Shown: piece after piece, positions 39,229 through 48,816 of the stretch | How the letters are laid out: the number at the start of each line of letters is the position of its first letter | How positions within the stretch are numbered: the stretch's first letter is position 1 | Source of the DNA: JAEYZM01 sp943372195 | GTDB taxonomy: Bacteria; Bacteroidota; Bacteroidia; Sphingobacteriales; Sphingobacteriaceae | Direction of reading: 5' to 3' | Assembly: GCA_943372195.1 (NCBI GenBank) | Contig: CALRXS010000012.1 | Coordinates: forward strand, 33,814 to 97,813 | Length of the DNA: 64,000 bases | Program-made: the position numbers and the translations under genes | The notes under the pieces: generated by a model | What the model saw: the letters and a program-made list of their open reading frames with translations, nothing else | The model's database searches: none | What the model was told of the DNA's origin: nothing

Positions 39229-41100
39229 TTACCAACGACCACCGCGACCTGAGTCTTTTTTCGGACCACGGTCAGATGAGCTAGATCTTTTGTTTCCGCC
39301 ACCGTAGCTGCCACCGCCGCCACCATAACTTCTTCCACCATCTCTACTTCCACCTTCACGCTTAGCACCACCAGATGATCTACCACCACCGCCACCACCG
39401 TATGAACGACGTTCGCCGCCACCACTTCTCTCTCTATCACCACCTGATCTTCTACCACCTTCAGAGCGCCCTTCTGAGCGTCTTCTATCACCATCTTGTG
39501 AAATTTCTATACGAACATTTCTACCTGAATAGTTTGCAGTCTTAAATGCAGTTTGTACTTGATCTAATACTTCGTTCTCTACTTCAAAGAATGAGTAAAC
39601 ACCTTTGATATCGATTTTACCAACCTTCTCTCCTCTGATGTTTGCTGTGTTACAAATATAACCTAACATATCACCACGAGTGAAATCATCTACTGATCCT
39701 AAGTTGATAAACAAACGAGTATGAGTAGTACTACTTGCTCTCATTGAATTTCTATCACCAGTTCTTTCATCTGCTTTCGCATTTAAGTCTGGTGTTTTCT
39801 TATAATATTCTAAGAATCTATTAAATTCTAATGAAGCAAATTTCTTAATTACATCTTCTTTCGACATTTCTTCGAACTCAGCGTAAATTCTTGGAAGATA
39901 TTGATCAATTTGCTCTTCATTTACTTCTACATTATGTACTCTATGTATTAATGAGAATAATTGTTTTTCGCAAACATCAAATCCATTTGGCACTTCACCT
40001 AAAGTGAATTTCTTGCCAATTACTTTTTCAATCTGACGAATTTTGCCAGTATCTTTCGAAGTAATGATAGCTAATGAAATACCTGATTTACCTGCACGTG
40101 CAGTTCTACCTGAACGGTGAGTATAATTTTCAATTTCATCAGGTAATGAATAATGAATAACGTGAGTTACGTTATCAACATCAATACCTCTAGCCGCAAC
40201 ATCCGTAGCAACTAAAACTTGTAATGAACGATCTCTAAAACGTTTCATTACTTTATCACGCTGCTGCTGCGATAAATCACCATGTAAAGCATCGGCATTA
40301 TAACCGTCTTTAATTAATGATTCTGCAATTTCTTGCGTTTCAGCTTTGGTACGTGAGAATACAATACCGAAAATATCTGGATTGTAATCTACAATTCTTT
40401 TTAAAGCTGGGTATTTATCACGTTGACGAACCACATAATATTCGTGTTCGATATTTACATTACCAGTATTTTTTGCTCCTACTGTTAATTCAAACGGATT
40501 GTCCATGTACTTTGCAGCAATTCTTCTAACCTCTGAAGGCATAGTTGCTGAAAATAACCATGTAAATTTATCGTCTGGTGTAGTAGATAAAATCTCGTTG
40601 ATGTCTTCTTGGAAGCCCATGTTCAACATTTCATCAGCCTCATCTAAGACTACAAATTTTACTTCTGAAAAGTTTATTGCTTTTCTGTTTAATACGTCTA
40701 ACATACGACCAGGTGTTGCAACAACGATGTTGGCACCTCTTTTAATGTCACGTAATTGATTTACAATACTAGCACCACCGTATACAGCAACAACGTTAAC
40801 GTCGCCAAGGTGTTTACTAAAATTATTTAGATCGTTCGTAATCTGCAAACATAATTCACGCGTCGGGCATAAAATTAATGCCTGCGGATGTTTGCTACGA
40901 AGATCTATCTGCTCTAACAGAGGAAGGCCAAATGCAGCCGTTTTTCCTGTTCCTGTTTGTGCCAGACCGACAAAGTCGCGATCTCCCTTTAATAATACCG
41001 GGATTGATTGTTCTTGTATAGGCGTCGGCGAGACAAAGCCGAGTTCTGAAATTGCCTGTACAACTTTCGGACTGACACCCAATTGTTCAAATGGGTTCAT
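39229..41100 (-). CDS. deaD: DEAD-box RNA helicase (DeaD/CsdA-like) with DbpA domain and RGG-type tail
   Basis: 623 aa. The helicase core (about residues 1-370) shows the Q motif FVSPTPIQEQSIP, Walker A AQTGTGKTAAF, the DEAD box VVLDEADEM, the SAT motif and HRSGRTARAG. A family-specific region and a DbpA-type RNA-binding domain (about 460-540, TRLFINLGSVDDFTRGDMLGYI) follow. The tail (about 545-623) is Gly/Arg/Ser-rich with SYGGGGG and RSSGG repeats, an RNA-binding tail. CsdA/DeaD proteins unwind structured RNA in ribosome assembly and cold adaptation. Confidence 0.94.
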   Translation of the reverse strand: MNPFEQLGVSPKVVQAISELGFVSPTPIQEQSIPVLLKGDRDFVGLAQTGTGKTAAFGLPLLEQIDLRSKHPQALILCPTRELCLQITNDLNNFSKHLGDVNVVAVYGGASIVNQLRDIKRGANIVVATPGRMLDVLNRKAINFSEVKFVVLDEADEMLNMGFQEDINEILSTTPDDKFTWLFSATMPSEVRRIAAKYMDNPFELTVGAKNTGNVNIEHEYYVVRQRDKYPALKRIVDYNPDIFGIVFSRTKAETQEIAESLIKDGYNADALHGDLSQQQRDKVMKRFRDRSLQVLVATDVAARGIDVDNVTHVIHYSLPDEIENYTHRSGRTARAGKSGISLAIITSKDTGKIRQIEKVIGKKFTLGEVPNGFDVCEKQLFSLIHRVHNVEVNEEQIDQYLPRIYAEFEEMSKEDVIKKFASLEFNRFLEYYKKTPDLNAKADERTGDRNSMRASSTTHTRLFINLGSVDDFTRGDMLGYICNTANIRGEKVGKIDIKGVYSFFEVENEVLDQVQTAFKTANYSGRNVRIEISQDGDRRRSEGRSEGGRRSGGDRERSGGGERRSYGGGGGGRSSGGAKREGGSRDGGRSYGGGGGSYGGGNKRSSSSDRGPKKDSGRGGRW

Positions 41101-41143
41101 AAATTTTTATAAAGTTTTAAATACAAGCCACTTGCTTGCGCCG

Positions 41144-41174
41144 CAAAGGTACTAATAAATGTCACATAAACAAA
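41144..41174 (-). promoter_or_regulatory. Promoter of the DEAD-box helicase gene
   Basis: On the minus strand, TTTG (41171-41174), a 19-nt spacer and TACCTTTG (41144-41151) form a full consensus Bacteroidota promoter. It gives a leader of about 40 nt. Confidence 0.85.
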
Positions 41175-41183
41175 TAAGAACAT

Positions 41184-41214
41184 AAAAAACGGGGCTAGAT
41201 TGCCTCTAACCCCG
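41184..41214 (-). terminator. Terminator of the prohibitin-like gene
   Basis: On the minus strand, GGGGTTAGA pairs with TCTAGCCCC (one T-G) around a GGCAA loop, followed by GTTTTTT. It lies about 40 nt after the gene's stop. Confidence 0.88.
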
Positions 41215-41254
41215 AACTTAACTAACTAAACTAAACCTGAAAAAGTATAAAAAA

Positions 41255-42025
41255 TTATTTGTTGTTGTCAATTAGCATTGGAGTTTTACCATCTGTAACT
41301 ATCACTTTAGCATTTGGCGATTTTGCCAACTCAATAAACGCCTCAATAGTTCTAATTCTAATAATTTCCTCTGTTAATCCTTCTGATAATATCTTTTGAG
41401 AATCTCTTTTACCCTTCGCCTCTATAATTACTCTTTCAGCCTCTAATTTCTCTTGCTGTAATAAAAATTCCATTCGCATCGCATTTTGCTCAGCTTGTAA
41501 CTTTTGCTCTATTGAACTTGCTAAACCTCCCGGTAATTGAATACTCTTCATTAATACAGCCTCTATTATGATACCCTGTGGCTCCAATACTGTAACCATT
41601 TTATTCTTTATTGCATTCTCTATATTAGATCGCATACCCGAATGCATGTCTTTCGCAAAATATTGTGCACACACATCAGCTGATGCTGATCTAAAAACAT
41701 TCGTAATTATACCTTCATACTCTAAGCCAATGCTCTTAATTAACATAGGTAACTTCTCTGGATTAATTCTGTATAATATGCTAATCTGTGAAGTTATACT
41801 CAATCCCTCTTTACTCGGTAAACTTAAACTTAACTCTATGTTTTTAGTTTGTGATGAGGCCTTAATTACTTTGCTCATAATAGGATTATAAACTATACTG
41901 CCTTGTGTTACCACTTCAGCATTCAATTTACCTAATCGCTGCTTAATACCTATCTCACCTGGTCGAATTACGGTACAACTACTTAGTAGAAGTATTGATA
42001 CCAAAAAAATAAATGTGCTTTTCAT
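41255..42025 (-). CDS. Prohibitin-like SPFH/band-7 lipoprotein
   Basis: 256 aa. The N-terminus is a lipoprotein signal with LSSC lipobox (Cys near residue 17). An SPFH/prohibitin domain follows (about residues 20-190): VIRPGEIGIKQRLGKL, LSLPSKEGLSITSQISILYRI and IEAVLMKSIQLPGGLASSIEQKLQAEQ. A helical segment (EFLLQQEKLEAERVIIEAKGKRDSQKILSEG) closes it. Prohibitin-like proteins oligomerise on membranes; a lipid-anchored periplasmic version is unusual compared with the usual inner-membrane type. Partner proteins are unknown. Confidence 0.87.
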   Translation of the reverse strand: MKSTFIFLVSILLLSSCTVIRPGEIGIKQRLGKLNAEVVTQGSIVYNPIMSKVIKASSQTKNIELSLSLPSKEGLSITSQISILYRINPEKLPMLIKSIGLEYEGIITNVFRSASADVCAQYFAKDMHSGMRSNIENAIKNKMVTVLEPQGIIIEAVLMKSIQLPGGLASSIEQKLQAEQNAMRMEFLLQQEKLEAERVIIEAKGKRDSQKILSEGLTEEIIRIRTIEAFIELAKSPNAKVIVTDGKTPMLIDNNK

Positions 42026-42124
42026 ATTTTATCAATTTATATATTGATTAATACAAAAGTTGGTATTTTTGTTTATAAATTTTTATTTATATTTTTCATA
42101 TTATACATAAATATAATTTATGTA

Positions 42125-42637
42125 TTAAGGTATACGATATTGAGTAGTACTATGAAAGTATAATCTATCTTCATTGAGTTTATTAATTACTACCATTGCC
42201 AATTTAGTGAACGACTTCATATCTAGTGGCATGTTCTCATGAGCAGTATCAATCTGCCATTTATGTAATTTACCATTTTTGAATTTTTCAATGTATAAAA
42301 CTCCTGAGTCTGAACAATGCACGCATCCGATTAAAGAATCTGATCTATAAATTGAAGCTGGTATATTCTCACTTAAATATTTAAACAAAGCTAAAGATGA
42401 GCTTTCTATTGGCTCTCTAAAAAATTCTATTTTGTCACGATAACTAAAAGTATTATCAACTAAAATTAAATTTTGCTCAAGCTTATAGTAACTAACGCAA
42501 TCATTATAACATTTACTATACTCTAAACCAATTATAAAATAATCTTTATTAAGTTTTGGCAAAAAATCAATTTCATCTTTACAAGAAAGATTCCCAATGC
42601 TTAAGTACAATAAAAGACAAATAATAATTTTTTGCAT
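42125..42637 (-). CDS. Hypothetical lipoprotein
   Basis: 170 aa with a lipoprotein signal (MQKIIICLLLYLSIGNLSC, Cys19). The mature region has several cysteines (KCYNDC and IGCVHC) and aromatic-rich strands. It ends FHSTTQYRIP. The region around it is more AT-rich than the neighbouring housekeeping genes. I do not recognise a family. It is separated from the AraC gene by 57 nt on the same strand. Confidence 0.72.
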   Translation of the reverse strand: MQKIIICLLLYLSIGNLSCKDEIDFLPKLNKDYFIIGLEYSKCYNDCVSYYKLEQNLILVDNTFSYRDKIEFFREPIESSSLALFKYLSENIPASIYRSDSLIGCVHCSDSGVLYIEKFKNGKLHKWQIDTAHENMPLDMKSFTKLAMVVINKLNEDRLYFHSTTQYRIP

Positions 42638-42694
42638 AATAATTATATATATAAATCAAAAAACAATTCTTATGCCAAAAAATCAGATTCATTT

Positions 42695-43582
42695 TTAAAC
42701 CATTTCTAACATACCATTTGGGTAACTTAATGCATTTTTACTATCGAATTCTACAACATCATTATTGACAGTGTTTAATAATTCAGACTGATAATTTAAT
42801 TTCGAAACTTGCTTTCTGCATTTACCCGGCGTGATTTCACAATAAGATTTAAATACTCTTATGAAATGTGCTTGATCATAGAAGCCTAATTCATTGCTAA
42901 TATCTGTCAATGAAGTTGTCTCATTATGATTAAATGCACTTATAGCATTATTTATTTGCTTGATATGAAGATATTGAATAGGTGTAACACCTACAATAGT
43001 TTTGAATTTTTCTATGAAAGATTTCGGACAAAGCATTACATCTTTAGATACTTTTGTTATAGCACCTTTTTGTGTATTTGAAACATTGTACTTATCGAAT
43101 GCAAGTTTAAACTCATTTGTAATATTATAGTTTTTATTATTTTTTATTAACCACGATTCAATATTACTTAAGACCTCCATTGGAGCATAAATTTTAGCAT
43201 AATCAGCTATGAATTTTAAATATCTATTTTCAATCAATGCTGATGCATTAACGATTTTATTTGAATAAGTTGAGGATCTTAGTCCAAATGCTTTATACAA
43301 ACCCCAAGGTTTATATACTACACCAATACTATAATGATTAGCCCCTGTTTTAAAATTAATTGGTTTAGTCTGTGTGCCAACTAAACAACTTGCACTTGAG
43401 TTTAAATTCGATTTAGATTGATTTAATATAATCTCAGTTGTGTCACCGAAATTGAAAATCAATTCTTGATGTAAAGCTGGAAATTGAGTGATGACTTCAG
43501 TAGTTTGCGAGCTCTTTCTAATGTAGAAAAAATCAACTATTTCAGCTAACTCTTCTTTAGGTTTAATGTATTGTGTTTTCAT
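42695..43582 (-). CDS. AraC-family transcriptional regulator
   Basis: 295 aa if started at the ATG at 43582 (MKTQYIKPKEELAEIVDFFY). Upstream in-frame starts add up to 15 residues and cannot be excluded. The N-terminal domain resembles DUF6597-type sensor regions (residues about 1-130: FPALHQELIFNFGDTTEI, SIGVVYKPWGLYKAFGL). The C-terminal AraC DNA-binding domain (about 175-270) includes MLCPKSFIEKFKTIVGVTPIQYLHIKQINNAI and LTDISNELGFYDQAHFIRVFKSYCEITPGKCR, the second helix-turn-helix. It sits next to the envelope gene block, but a target cannot be assigned. Confidence 0.87.
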   Translation of the reverse strand: MKTQYIKPKEELAEIVDFFYIRKSSQTTEVITQFPALHQELIFNFGDTTEIILNQSKSNLNSSASCLVGTQTKPINFKTGANHYSIGVVYKPWGLYKAFGLRSSTYSNKIVNASALIENRYLKFIADYAKIYAPMEVLSNIESWLIKNNKNYNITNEFKLAFDKYNVSNTQKGAITKVSKDVMLCPKSFIEKFKTIVGVTPIQYLHIKQINNAISAFNHNETTSLTDISNELGFYDQAHFIRVFKSYCEITPGKCRKQVSKLNYQSELLNTVNNDVVEFDSKNALSYPNGMLEMV

Positions 43583-43665
43583 ATGTCGATGTTGTTTTTC
43601 TGGCATTAAATACCAAACAAATGACAATCAAAAAGGGTATTTACCCTTATTATGAAAACAGAAAA

Positions 43666-44871
43666 CTAATTATTATCGAATTCAGTACTTAGCTTAAATC
43701 TTAGTATTCGACCATTACCTGCATCACACACATATAAAGTTTGTCCGTAGTAAGCTAATGCACCCGGATTTCTGAATTGTTTCGCACTAGCACCTCTGCC
43801 TCCAAAAGATACTTTAATGTTCTTTTTTGATGCATAACCTGGTGGAGGCTGCACTCCCTCTAATCCATTTAATGCAAAAAGATACACCGAATCTTTAGCA
43901 GCATCAGAAACGAAAATAAAATTACTACCATCTCCAGCAATTGTTACACCATGCGGATTTGTAAATCTATTCGGTGTGTAAATAAACCCATCAGCTTTTG
44001 AAGTGTCTTGTCCAGCTAATGATGTATTCAATGTATACGACGATCCGAAGTCTGAAGATTCAAATCTAATATATTGTACTTTTAATGATGTAGTATTTGA
44101 AATTGAAGTAAACAGAAAATCACCTCCTGTCTTTACGTTTGTTGATTGTGGCGCTTTTGCTAATGTTGAGATCGCAAAAGGCTTTTTAAAATAATCAGCA
44201 ATTAAACCTTGTTCTGTTTGAACGTTAACTGTAGTTACAAATTTATCATTCTGATTAAAAACTAAAATCGCATCATCCGGACCACCAATTTGTGCAATAT
44301 TATTCGACGGTCCTGTTCTAGTAACATAATAATTATTGTCGGCCATAACACTAATGCCGCTAATATGTACTGCAGTATCAGAAGTAGTGAAACTGGTTTT
44401 GAAATAAAACGGATGGATGACAGTTTTTGTAATTCTAGAATTTGATAAACCATAACCCGATGATGATGATAACTGTAATCTATATATCGCATCTAAAGTA
44501 TAGTTCACTCCATTAATTAAAGTGTCTTTCGTTCCTACTGCTAATAATTCTAAACTCCTATCCATGGCAATCGCTTTTACACCTTGCAAAGTTCTCTCTG
44601 AAACTTTTCTACCTGATTGATCAAAACTTATAATTTTATTTGCAATTGGGTCGGCTATGTAAATTAGTTCATCATAACCTATAGTAATATCTTGTGGATT
44701 AGCTGAGAGTTTTATTTCAGGTAAAATTGGCACAAATGCAATTGGTTGTTCATCGTAATTAGGTACATCTATAAAACCTAAATCTGTTTTATCACCAAAT
44801 GGTTTTTCACATGCCGTAAAAATAAACGCAATTGAAAAAATTAATATGTATTTCAGATGCTTAATCTTCAT
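43666..44871 (-). CDS. NHL-repeat-like beta-propeller lipoprotein
   Basis: 401 aa with a lipoprotein signal (lipobox FTAC, Cys near residue 21). The body has NHL/SMP-30-type blades: PQDITIGYDELIYIADPIANKIISFD, NPHGVTIAGDGSNFIFVSDAAKDSVYLF and FRNPGALAYYGQTLYVCDAGNGRILRF. Such propellers bind ligands or partner proteins. It lies one base after the stop of the PorV/PorQ-like gene and is probably the last gene of the outer-membrane module that includes the TonB receptor upstream. Confidence 0.85.
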   Translation of the reverse strand: MKIKHLKYILIFSIAFIFTACEKPFGDKTDLGFIDVPNYDEQPIAFVPILPEIKLSANPQDITIGYDELIYIADPIANKIISFDQSGRKVSERTLQGVKAIAMDRSLELLAVGTKDTLINGVNYTLDAIYRLQLSSSSGYGLSNSRITKTVIHPFYFKTSFTTSDTAVHISGISVMADNNYYVTRTGPSNNIAQIGGPDDAILVFNQNDKFVTTVNVQTEQGLIADYFKKPFAISTLAKAPQSTNVKTGGDFLFTSISNTTSLKVQYIRFESSDFGSSYTLNTSLAGQDTSKADGFIYTPNRFTNPHGVTIAGDGSNFIFVSDAAKDSVYLFALNGLEGVQPPPGYASKKNIKVSFGGRGASAKQFRNPGALAYYGQTLYVCDAGNGRILRFKLSTEFDNN

Positions 44872-44872
44872 C

Positions 44873-45871
44873 TTATTTTTCTTTTTTATTTAATGATAAT
44901 TGTAATCCGATTTGTTGTGTTGTACCTAAATAAGGGTGAGGGTCTGCAGCGTAATCAAACGTTAATGGATATCGACCTACTCTTGTTCTTAAAGCAATAC
45001 CAAATGTAGGCATCGGCTGATCTTTCACTCCAATTTTATAACCTGCTCTTAAAGCAACAATATTCATCCAGCTATACTCTGCTCCTAATCTTATATTTTC
45101 TGAATTGTCATTCGGATGATGCAATTCAGCTGCTATCGTCACAGAATTTTTCTTGTCTTTATATGGCACCATCGATAATCCCATCTTAAACATAGTAGGT
45201 GCTGCGTATGCATTAATATCTGGGTTGTTATTATTAAAGGCAGCTAATGTATTTGTCTCTCCGTCAATGCGTGTGTTTACTCCAAAGTTATTTAAGAATA
45301 CTGCAAATCGTAAATCTTTAAAGTCTGTTCTATATAGAAAGCCAACATCAATAACACCAGAGTGAACATAGTATTCATCAATTCCTTCATATATATATTT
45401 CAAGTTCACACCATAGCTAAAATAGTCTGACAATACTTTTGCATAACTAGCTCCAATCGCTAAATTTTGAGCATAGAAATATTCACCAGTTCCATTCGGC
45501 TGAAATTCTGTTCTCTTCTCCATAGCATCTGATCTGAACGACTGAATATTTAAGCCCCATCTATGATAACGCTTCGTCGGAAATATTACCGACAAATACG
45601 TATTCTGCATATCAGAAAAATATAAAGTATTAGATAAAGCAAAAGTTGTTTGTTGAACATCTACCATACTCGCCGGATTTGTATTCGTTGAATATGCGTC
45701 ACCTTGCACCGCAATACCTGTACCTCCCATCGCTGACATACGTGGCGAATTACTCAATTTCAAAAAAGTAAATGCCGCCGTACCCGCTCTTTGTCCGCCT
45801 AAATTCGGCAACAACTGAGCCTGCACCGCAGATCCTATTAGCATTAATATTATGAGATATATTTTCTTCAT
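44873..45871 (-). CDS. PorV/PorQ-family outer membrane protein
   Basis: 332 aa with a signal peptide ending VQAQ. The N-terminal AFTFLKLSNSPRMSAMGGTGIAVQGDAYSTNTNPASM is typical of PorV/PorQ-type T9SS-associated outer membrane barrels. The rest is amphipathic strands (for example YFSYGVNLKYIYEGIDEYYVHSG) ending in QQIGLQLSLNKK. PorV shuttles T9SS cargo and PorQ helps anchor surface proteins; paralogues occur beside TonB receptors. Which of the two roles applies is not decidable here. A triple-flavour repeat element separates it from the TonB receptor gene. Confidence 0.85.
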   Translation of the reverse strand: MKKIYLIILMLIGSAVQAQLLPNLGGQRAGTAAFTFLKLSNSPRMSAMGGTGIAVQGDAYSTNTNPASMVDVQQTTFALSNTLYFSDMQNTYLSVIFPTKRYHRWGLNIQSFRSDAMEKRTEFQPNGTGEYFYAQNLAIGASYAKVLSDYFSYGVNLKYIYEGIDEYYVHSGVIDVGFLYRTDFKDLRFAVFLNNFGVNTRIDGETNTLAAFNNNNPDINAYAAPTMFKMGLSMVPYKDKKNSVTIAAELHHPNDNSENIRLGAEYSWMNIVALRAGYKIGVKDQPMPTFGIALRTRVGRYPLTFDYAADPHPYLGTTQQIGLQLSLNKKEK

Positions 45872-45879
45872 CTAGTTTT

Positions 45880-45991
45880 CCGTATTCAGTATTCCGTATT
45901 CAGTATTCCGAATCACGAACTACAATTACTATTTTCTATTTTCTATTTTCCATTTTCTTTCCAGTTACTAGTCACTAGTTACCGGTTACTA
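45880..45991. repeat. Composite repeat element with three heptamer families in tandem
   Basis: First GTATTCA/GTATTCC units (45880-45915), then CTATTTT/CCATTTT units (45928-45961), then GTTACTA, GTCACTA, GTTACCG, GTTACTA (45964-45991). All have a 7-nt period but unrelated sequences. It fills the gap between the TonB receptor stop and the PorV/PorQ-like start. Confidence 0.85.
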
Positions 45992-45994
45992 ATT

Positions 45995-48805
45995 TTAAAA
46001 CTGCCACATCACCCCAAACATCACCTGTCTCGGTGATAAAAATCTCGCGGGATTAAATGGTGGCGCTCCATTATCTTGTGGATCTGGGTAATTCGGATCT
46101 CTAAAACCATTTGGTAATGGATCTCCTGCTTCGTAAGCTCTACCTGTCACCGGATTAATTATAGCTGCGTTTTTATTGTCAAATAAATTCTTCACCTCAA
46201 AACTGAAACTCAACATCTGTCCGCGTTTAATTGGCACATCTCTCGTTATTCTGATATCTGTATTCCACCAAGCACTACCAATTTCAGAGAAAGGATTCAG
46301 CTCATCTGGCTCGTATATCGGTCGGCCTGTTGGCGTTACTCCGTTTTGGAAATTTGGTGTATATCTCAATCCTGATTTATATGTTGAATTAAAGAATACT
46401 CTGAAATTATTGAAATTCACCCTTCCAATTCTAAAACTTGTATCTGGTTTAAAGATAATCATCAATTTAAAATCTAATGGTCGATCCCAAGCTAAGTATT
46501 GCTCAACTGTCGGTGACACCGCACCATTTTGTATGATTTGCAATTGTGATTCTTGCGCAGAATTTGATTTACCTGTTGCAATTTGATATGCTCCACTAAA
46601 GCTTACACTTAAATATTTTTTAATTCTTCTATTCAATGTAATCTCAAAACCTCTTATTCTTGCGTAGTCTTGATTGATACTAAAATTCTTCTCTACAAAT
46701 CTTCCGGTTTGATCTTTCACAACAATTCTTCTACTTACTATATAATCGAATTTATCATTGTAAAATGCTGTTGCTGTAATAGCAAAGTTTGATGTTACTT
46801 GTGTTTTAATACCTACTTCGTATGAAACAGTAACTTCCGGGTTTATATCTGGGTTTCCTAAGTTTGATAAGAATGATCTGTTTTGATAAACCGGATCTAA
46901 ACCTGCATAAACAAATCTCGGATGCGGCAATCTACTTAAATGTCCGTAGTTAAAATACAATACATTATTTTCAGAAACTGGGAATGAAATTCTAAGTTTC
47001 GGCAATAATCTAAATTTAAATCTTCTCCCTAAAATTTCTGTACTATTACTTAAATAACTTTCTCTGATCGGATCAATTACTGGTGCATTAGGATCTTCTA
47101 CTGATTGATCAGCAAACTTACCCGGTGCCCAATAATTTAAACGCATACCCAAGTTCATGATGATACCTTTATAGCGAATTTCATCTTGAATAAAAATACC
47201 ACCTGTTGCTGGTTTTACTTTCCAAATATCATTTGTTTGTCCGATACTCGATGATGCAGTTGTCGTTGTATCATCAATAATTATTGGCGCCCCTATCCAT
47301 GGTCTTGTTACATCGACCCATTGATATTCTTGCTCTTTATGTTCAATACCAAAGCTTATAAAATTTGCTTTGTTCGGAGTATAATTGAATTTTACTTTAA
47401 ATGTATTTTCAATAGCATAGTGATCATGCCATAGAGTTGAAACACCACCGTTATTGTATAAACCCGGACCGGGGTTAACGAATATTATTGAGTCACCCGG
47501 ATTATAAATGGTTACTGGGTCAGTAACGATAGACTGTGGATCATAAATTTGATCAATGGTTGAAGGCCTAAATGGTCTACCGTTTGCATCAGCTCTTAAG
47601 TTTGTGAACAATCTAGCGACAGATACATCCATCGATAATTTTGAATTAAATAAATTCAAATATTGAACGATCGTTAAATTCGATTTATGAGTATAAGTAC
47701 TTGCATTATCCATGTTCAAGCTAAACAAATATTGATAGCCCGGTGTAACGATAGCATTATTACCAATGATTTGTAATGAACGAGTATTTTGATTAATGTT
47801 TAAACTATTCTGATTAGAGATTGAAATCTTTTTACCTGGTTTTATGTTGTAGGTAAATTTCAAAGTGTTAGACCATTTATTGTCTTGGCGTGGTGCCCAT
47901 ATAGAATCATTCTGTGGCACAAGAGATGAGTACAACTGACGTGCAGGAGTTTTGAAAAACTCATCGGTCAATTCCATATTCACTGATCCGAAAAAAGTTA
48001 ATTTCTTTTTTGTAAATGGCACCGGAGAACCTAATGATAAACTGAACATATCAGTATTCCATTGTGAACGTTCGTTAAAACCTAAATTATCTCTGAAGTA
48101 TGAACCATTCACTCTTACTCTATCTCCACCTTCTCTAATTCTTGTTAATACAACACCAGATGTACCTTCTCCAAACTCAGCACCAACACCTCCAGTAATG
48201 ACTTCAATATCATTGATAGCATTCGCTGCAATCTCTACCCCGAAACCTGTACCTGCTAATGGATCTTGTGCATTGATACCATCTACTAAATATTGTGTTT
48301 CATAAACACGTCCGCCTCGAATTTGTAACCCATCAGGGTTTTGACTTACACCAGCTTGGTTAGCAACAATCGACTGAACGTCTTTCACACTCATATCTTT
48401 TATGTCTTCTGCAGTAACTTTTGTACTAGATTTACCAGACTCTAAATCAACGATTGTTTTTTGCCCTAGTACTTCTACCATTCCAATTTCTGCAGTCACT
48501 TCTGACAATTGAACATTCAATGTTGTGGTATTACCATTGGTGATTTTTATACCATTGTTTAACTGTTCTTTATATCCTAAGTAAACAATCTTAACACTGT
48601 ATTCACCTGGTTTAATATTAGTGATAGTATAATTACCATATACATCTGTAGGCACTGCATAATAAGTACCAACAAGACTAACTGTCGCACCTATTACTGT
48701 CTCTTTAGTTTTACGATCTATTACTTTACCTTTTAATACGCCTGTTTGAGCATATGAAAGATTGGCAATGAAAACTAAAATTATTATATGTAAAAATTTC
48801 TTCAT
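45995..48805 (-). CDS. TonB-dependent receptor with carboxypeptidase-regulatory-like domain
   Basis: 936 aa. A signal peptide (MKKFLHIIILVFIANLSYAQ) is followed by a CarboxypepD_reg-like beta-sandwich (residues about 22-108, GKVIDRKTKETVIGATVSLVG...YGNYTITNIKPGEYSVKI). The plug domain spans about 130-225 (EDIKDMSVKDVQSIVANQAGV, LQIRGGRVYETQYLVDGI). The rest is a 22-strand barrel ending in MWQF with terminal Phe. This is the SusC-like architecture common in Bacteroidota, but no SusD-type partner follows. The lipoprotein gene 11 nt upstream on the strand is a plausible lid or partner. Confidence 0.94.
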   Translation of the reverse strand: MKKFLHIIILVFIANLSYAQTGVLKGKVIDRKTKETVIGATVSLVGTYYAVPTDVYGNYTITNIKPGEYSVKIVYLGYKEQLNNGIKITNGNTTTLNVQLSEVTAEIGMVEVLGQKTIVDLESGKSSTKVTAEDIKDMSVKDVQSIVANQAGVSQNPDGLQIRGGRVYETQYLVDGINAQDPLAGTGFGVEIAANAINDIEVITGGVGAEFGEGTSGVVLTRIREGGDRVRVNGSYFRDNLGFNERSQWNTDMFSLSLGSPVPFTKKKLTFFGSVNMELTDEFFKTPARQLYSSLVPQNDSIWAPRQDNKWSNTLKFTYNIKPGKKISISNQNSLNINQNTRSLQIIGNNAIVTPGYQYLFSLNMDNASTYTHKSNLTIVQYLNLFNSKLSMDVSVARLFTNLRADANGRPFRPSTIDQIYDPQSIVTDPVTIYNPGDSIIFVNPGPGLYNNGGVSTLWHDHYAIENTFKVKFNYTPNKANFISFGIEHKEQEYQWVDVTRPWIGAPIIIDDTTTTASSSIGQTNDIWKVKPATGGIFIQDEIRYKGIIMNLGMRLNYWAPGKFADQSVEDPNAPVIDPIRESYLSNSTEILGRRFKFRLLPKLRISFPVSENNVLYFNYGHLSRLPHPRFVYAGLDPVYQNRSFLSNLGNPDINPEVTVSYEVGIKTQVTSNFAITATAFYNDKFDYIVSRRIVVKDQTGRFVEKNFSINQDYARIRGFEITLNRRIKKYLSVSFSGAYQIATGKSNSAQESQLQIIQNGAVSPTVEQYLAWDRPLDFKLMIIFKPDTSFRIGRVNFNNFRVFFNSTYKSGLRYTPNFQNGVTPTGRPIYEPDELNPFSEIGSAWWNTDIRITRDVPIKRGQMLSFSFEVKNLFDNKNAAIINPVTGRAYEAGDPLPNGFRDPNYPDPQDNGAPPFNPARFLSPRQVMFGVMWQF

Positions 48806-48816
48806 TCGTTTTTAAA

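Noticed and set aside
39213..39494. Val/Ala/Glu-rich minus-strand ORF under the helicase tail
   Set aside because: It is another frame of the GC-rich Gly/Arg/Ser tail of the DEAD-box helicase; the composition is an artefact.
45995..48805. Standard SusC/SusD glycan-utilisation locus
   Set aside because: The TonB receptor has the SusC-like layout, but no SusD homologue or glycoside hydrolase is next to it.
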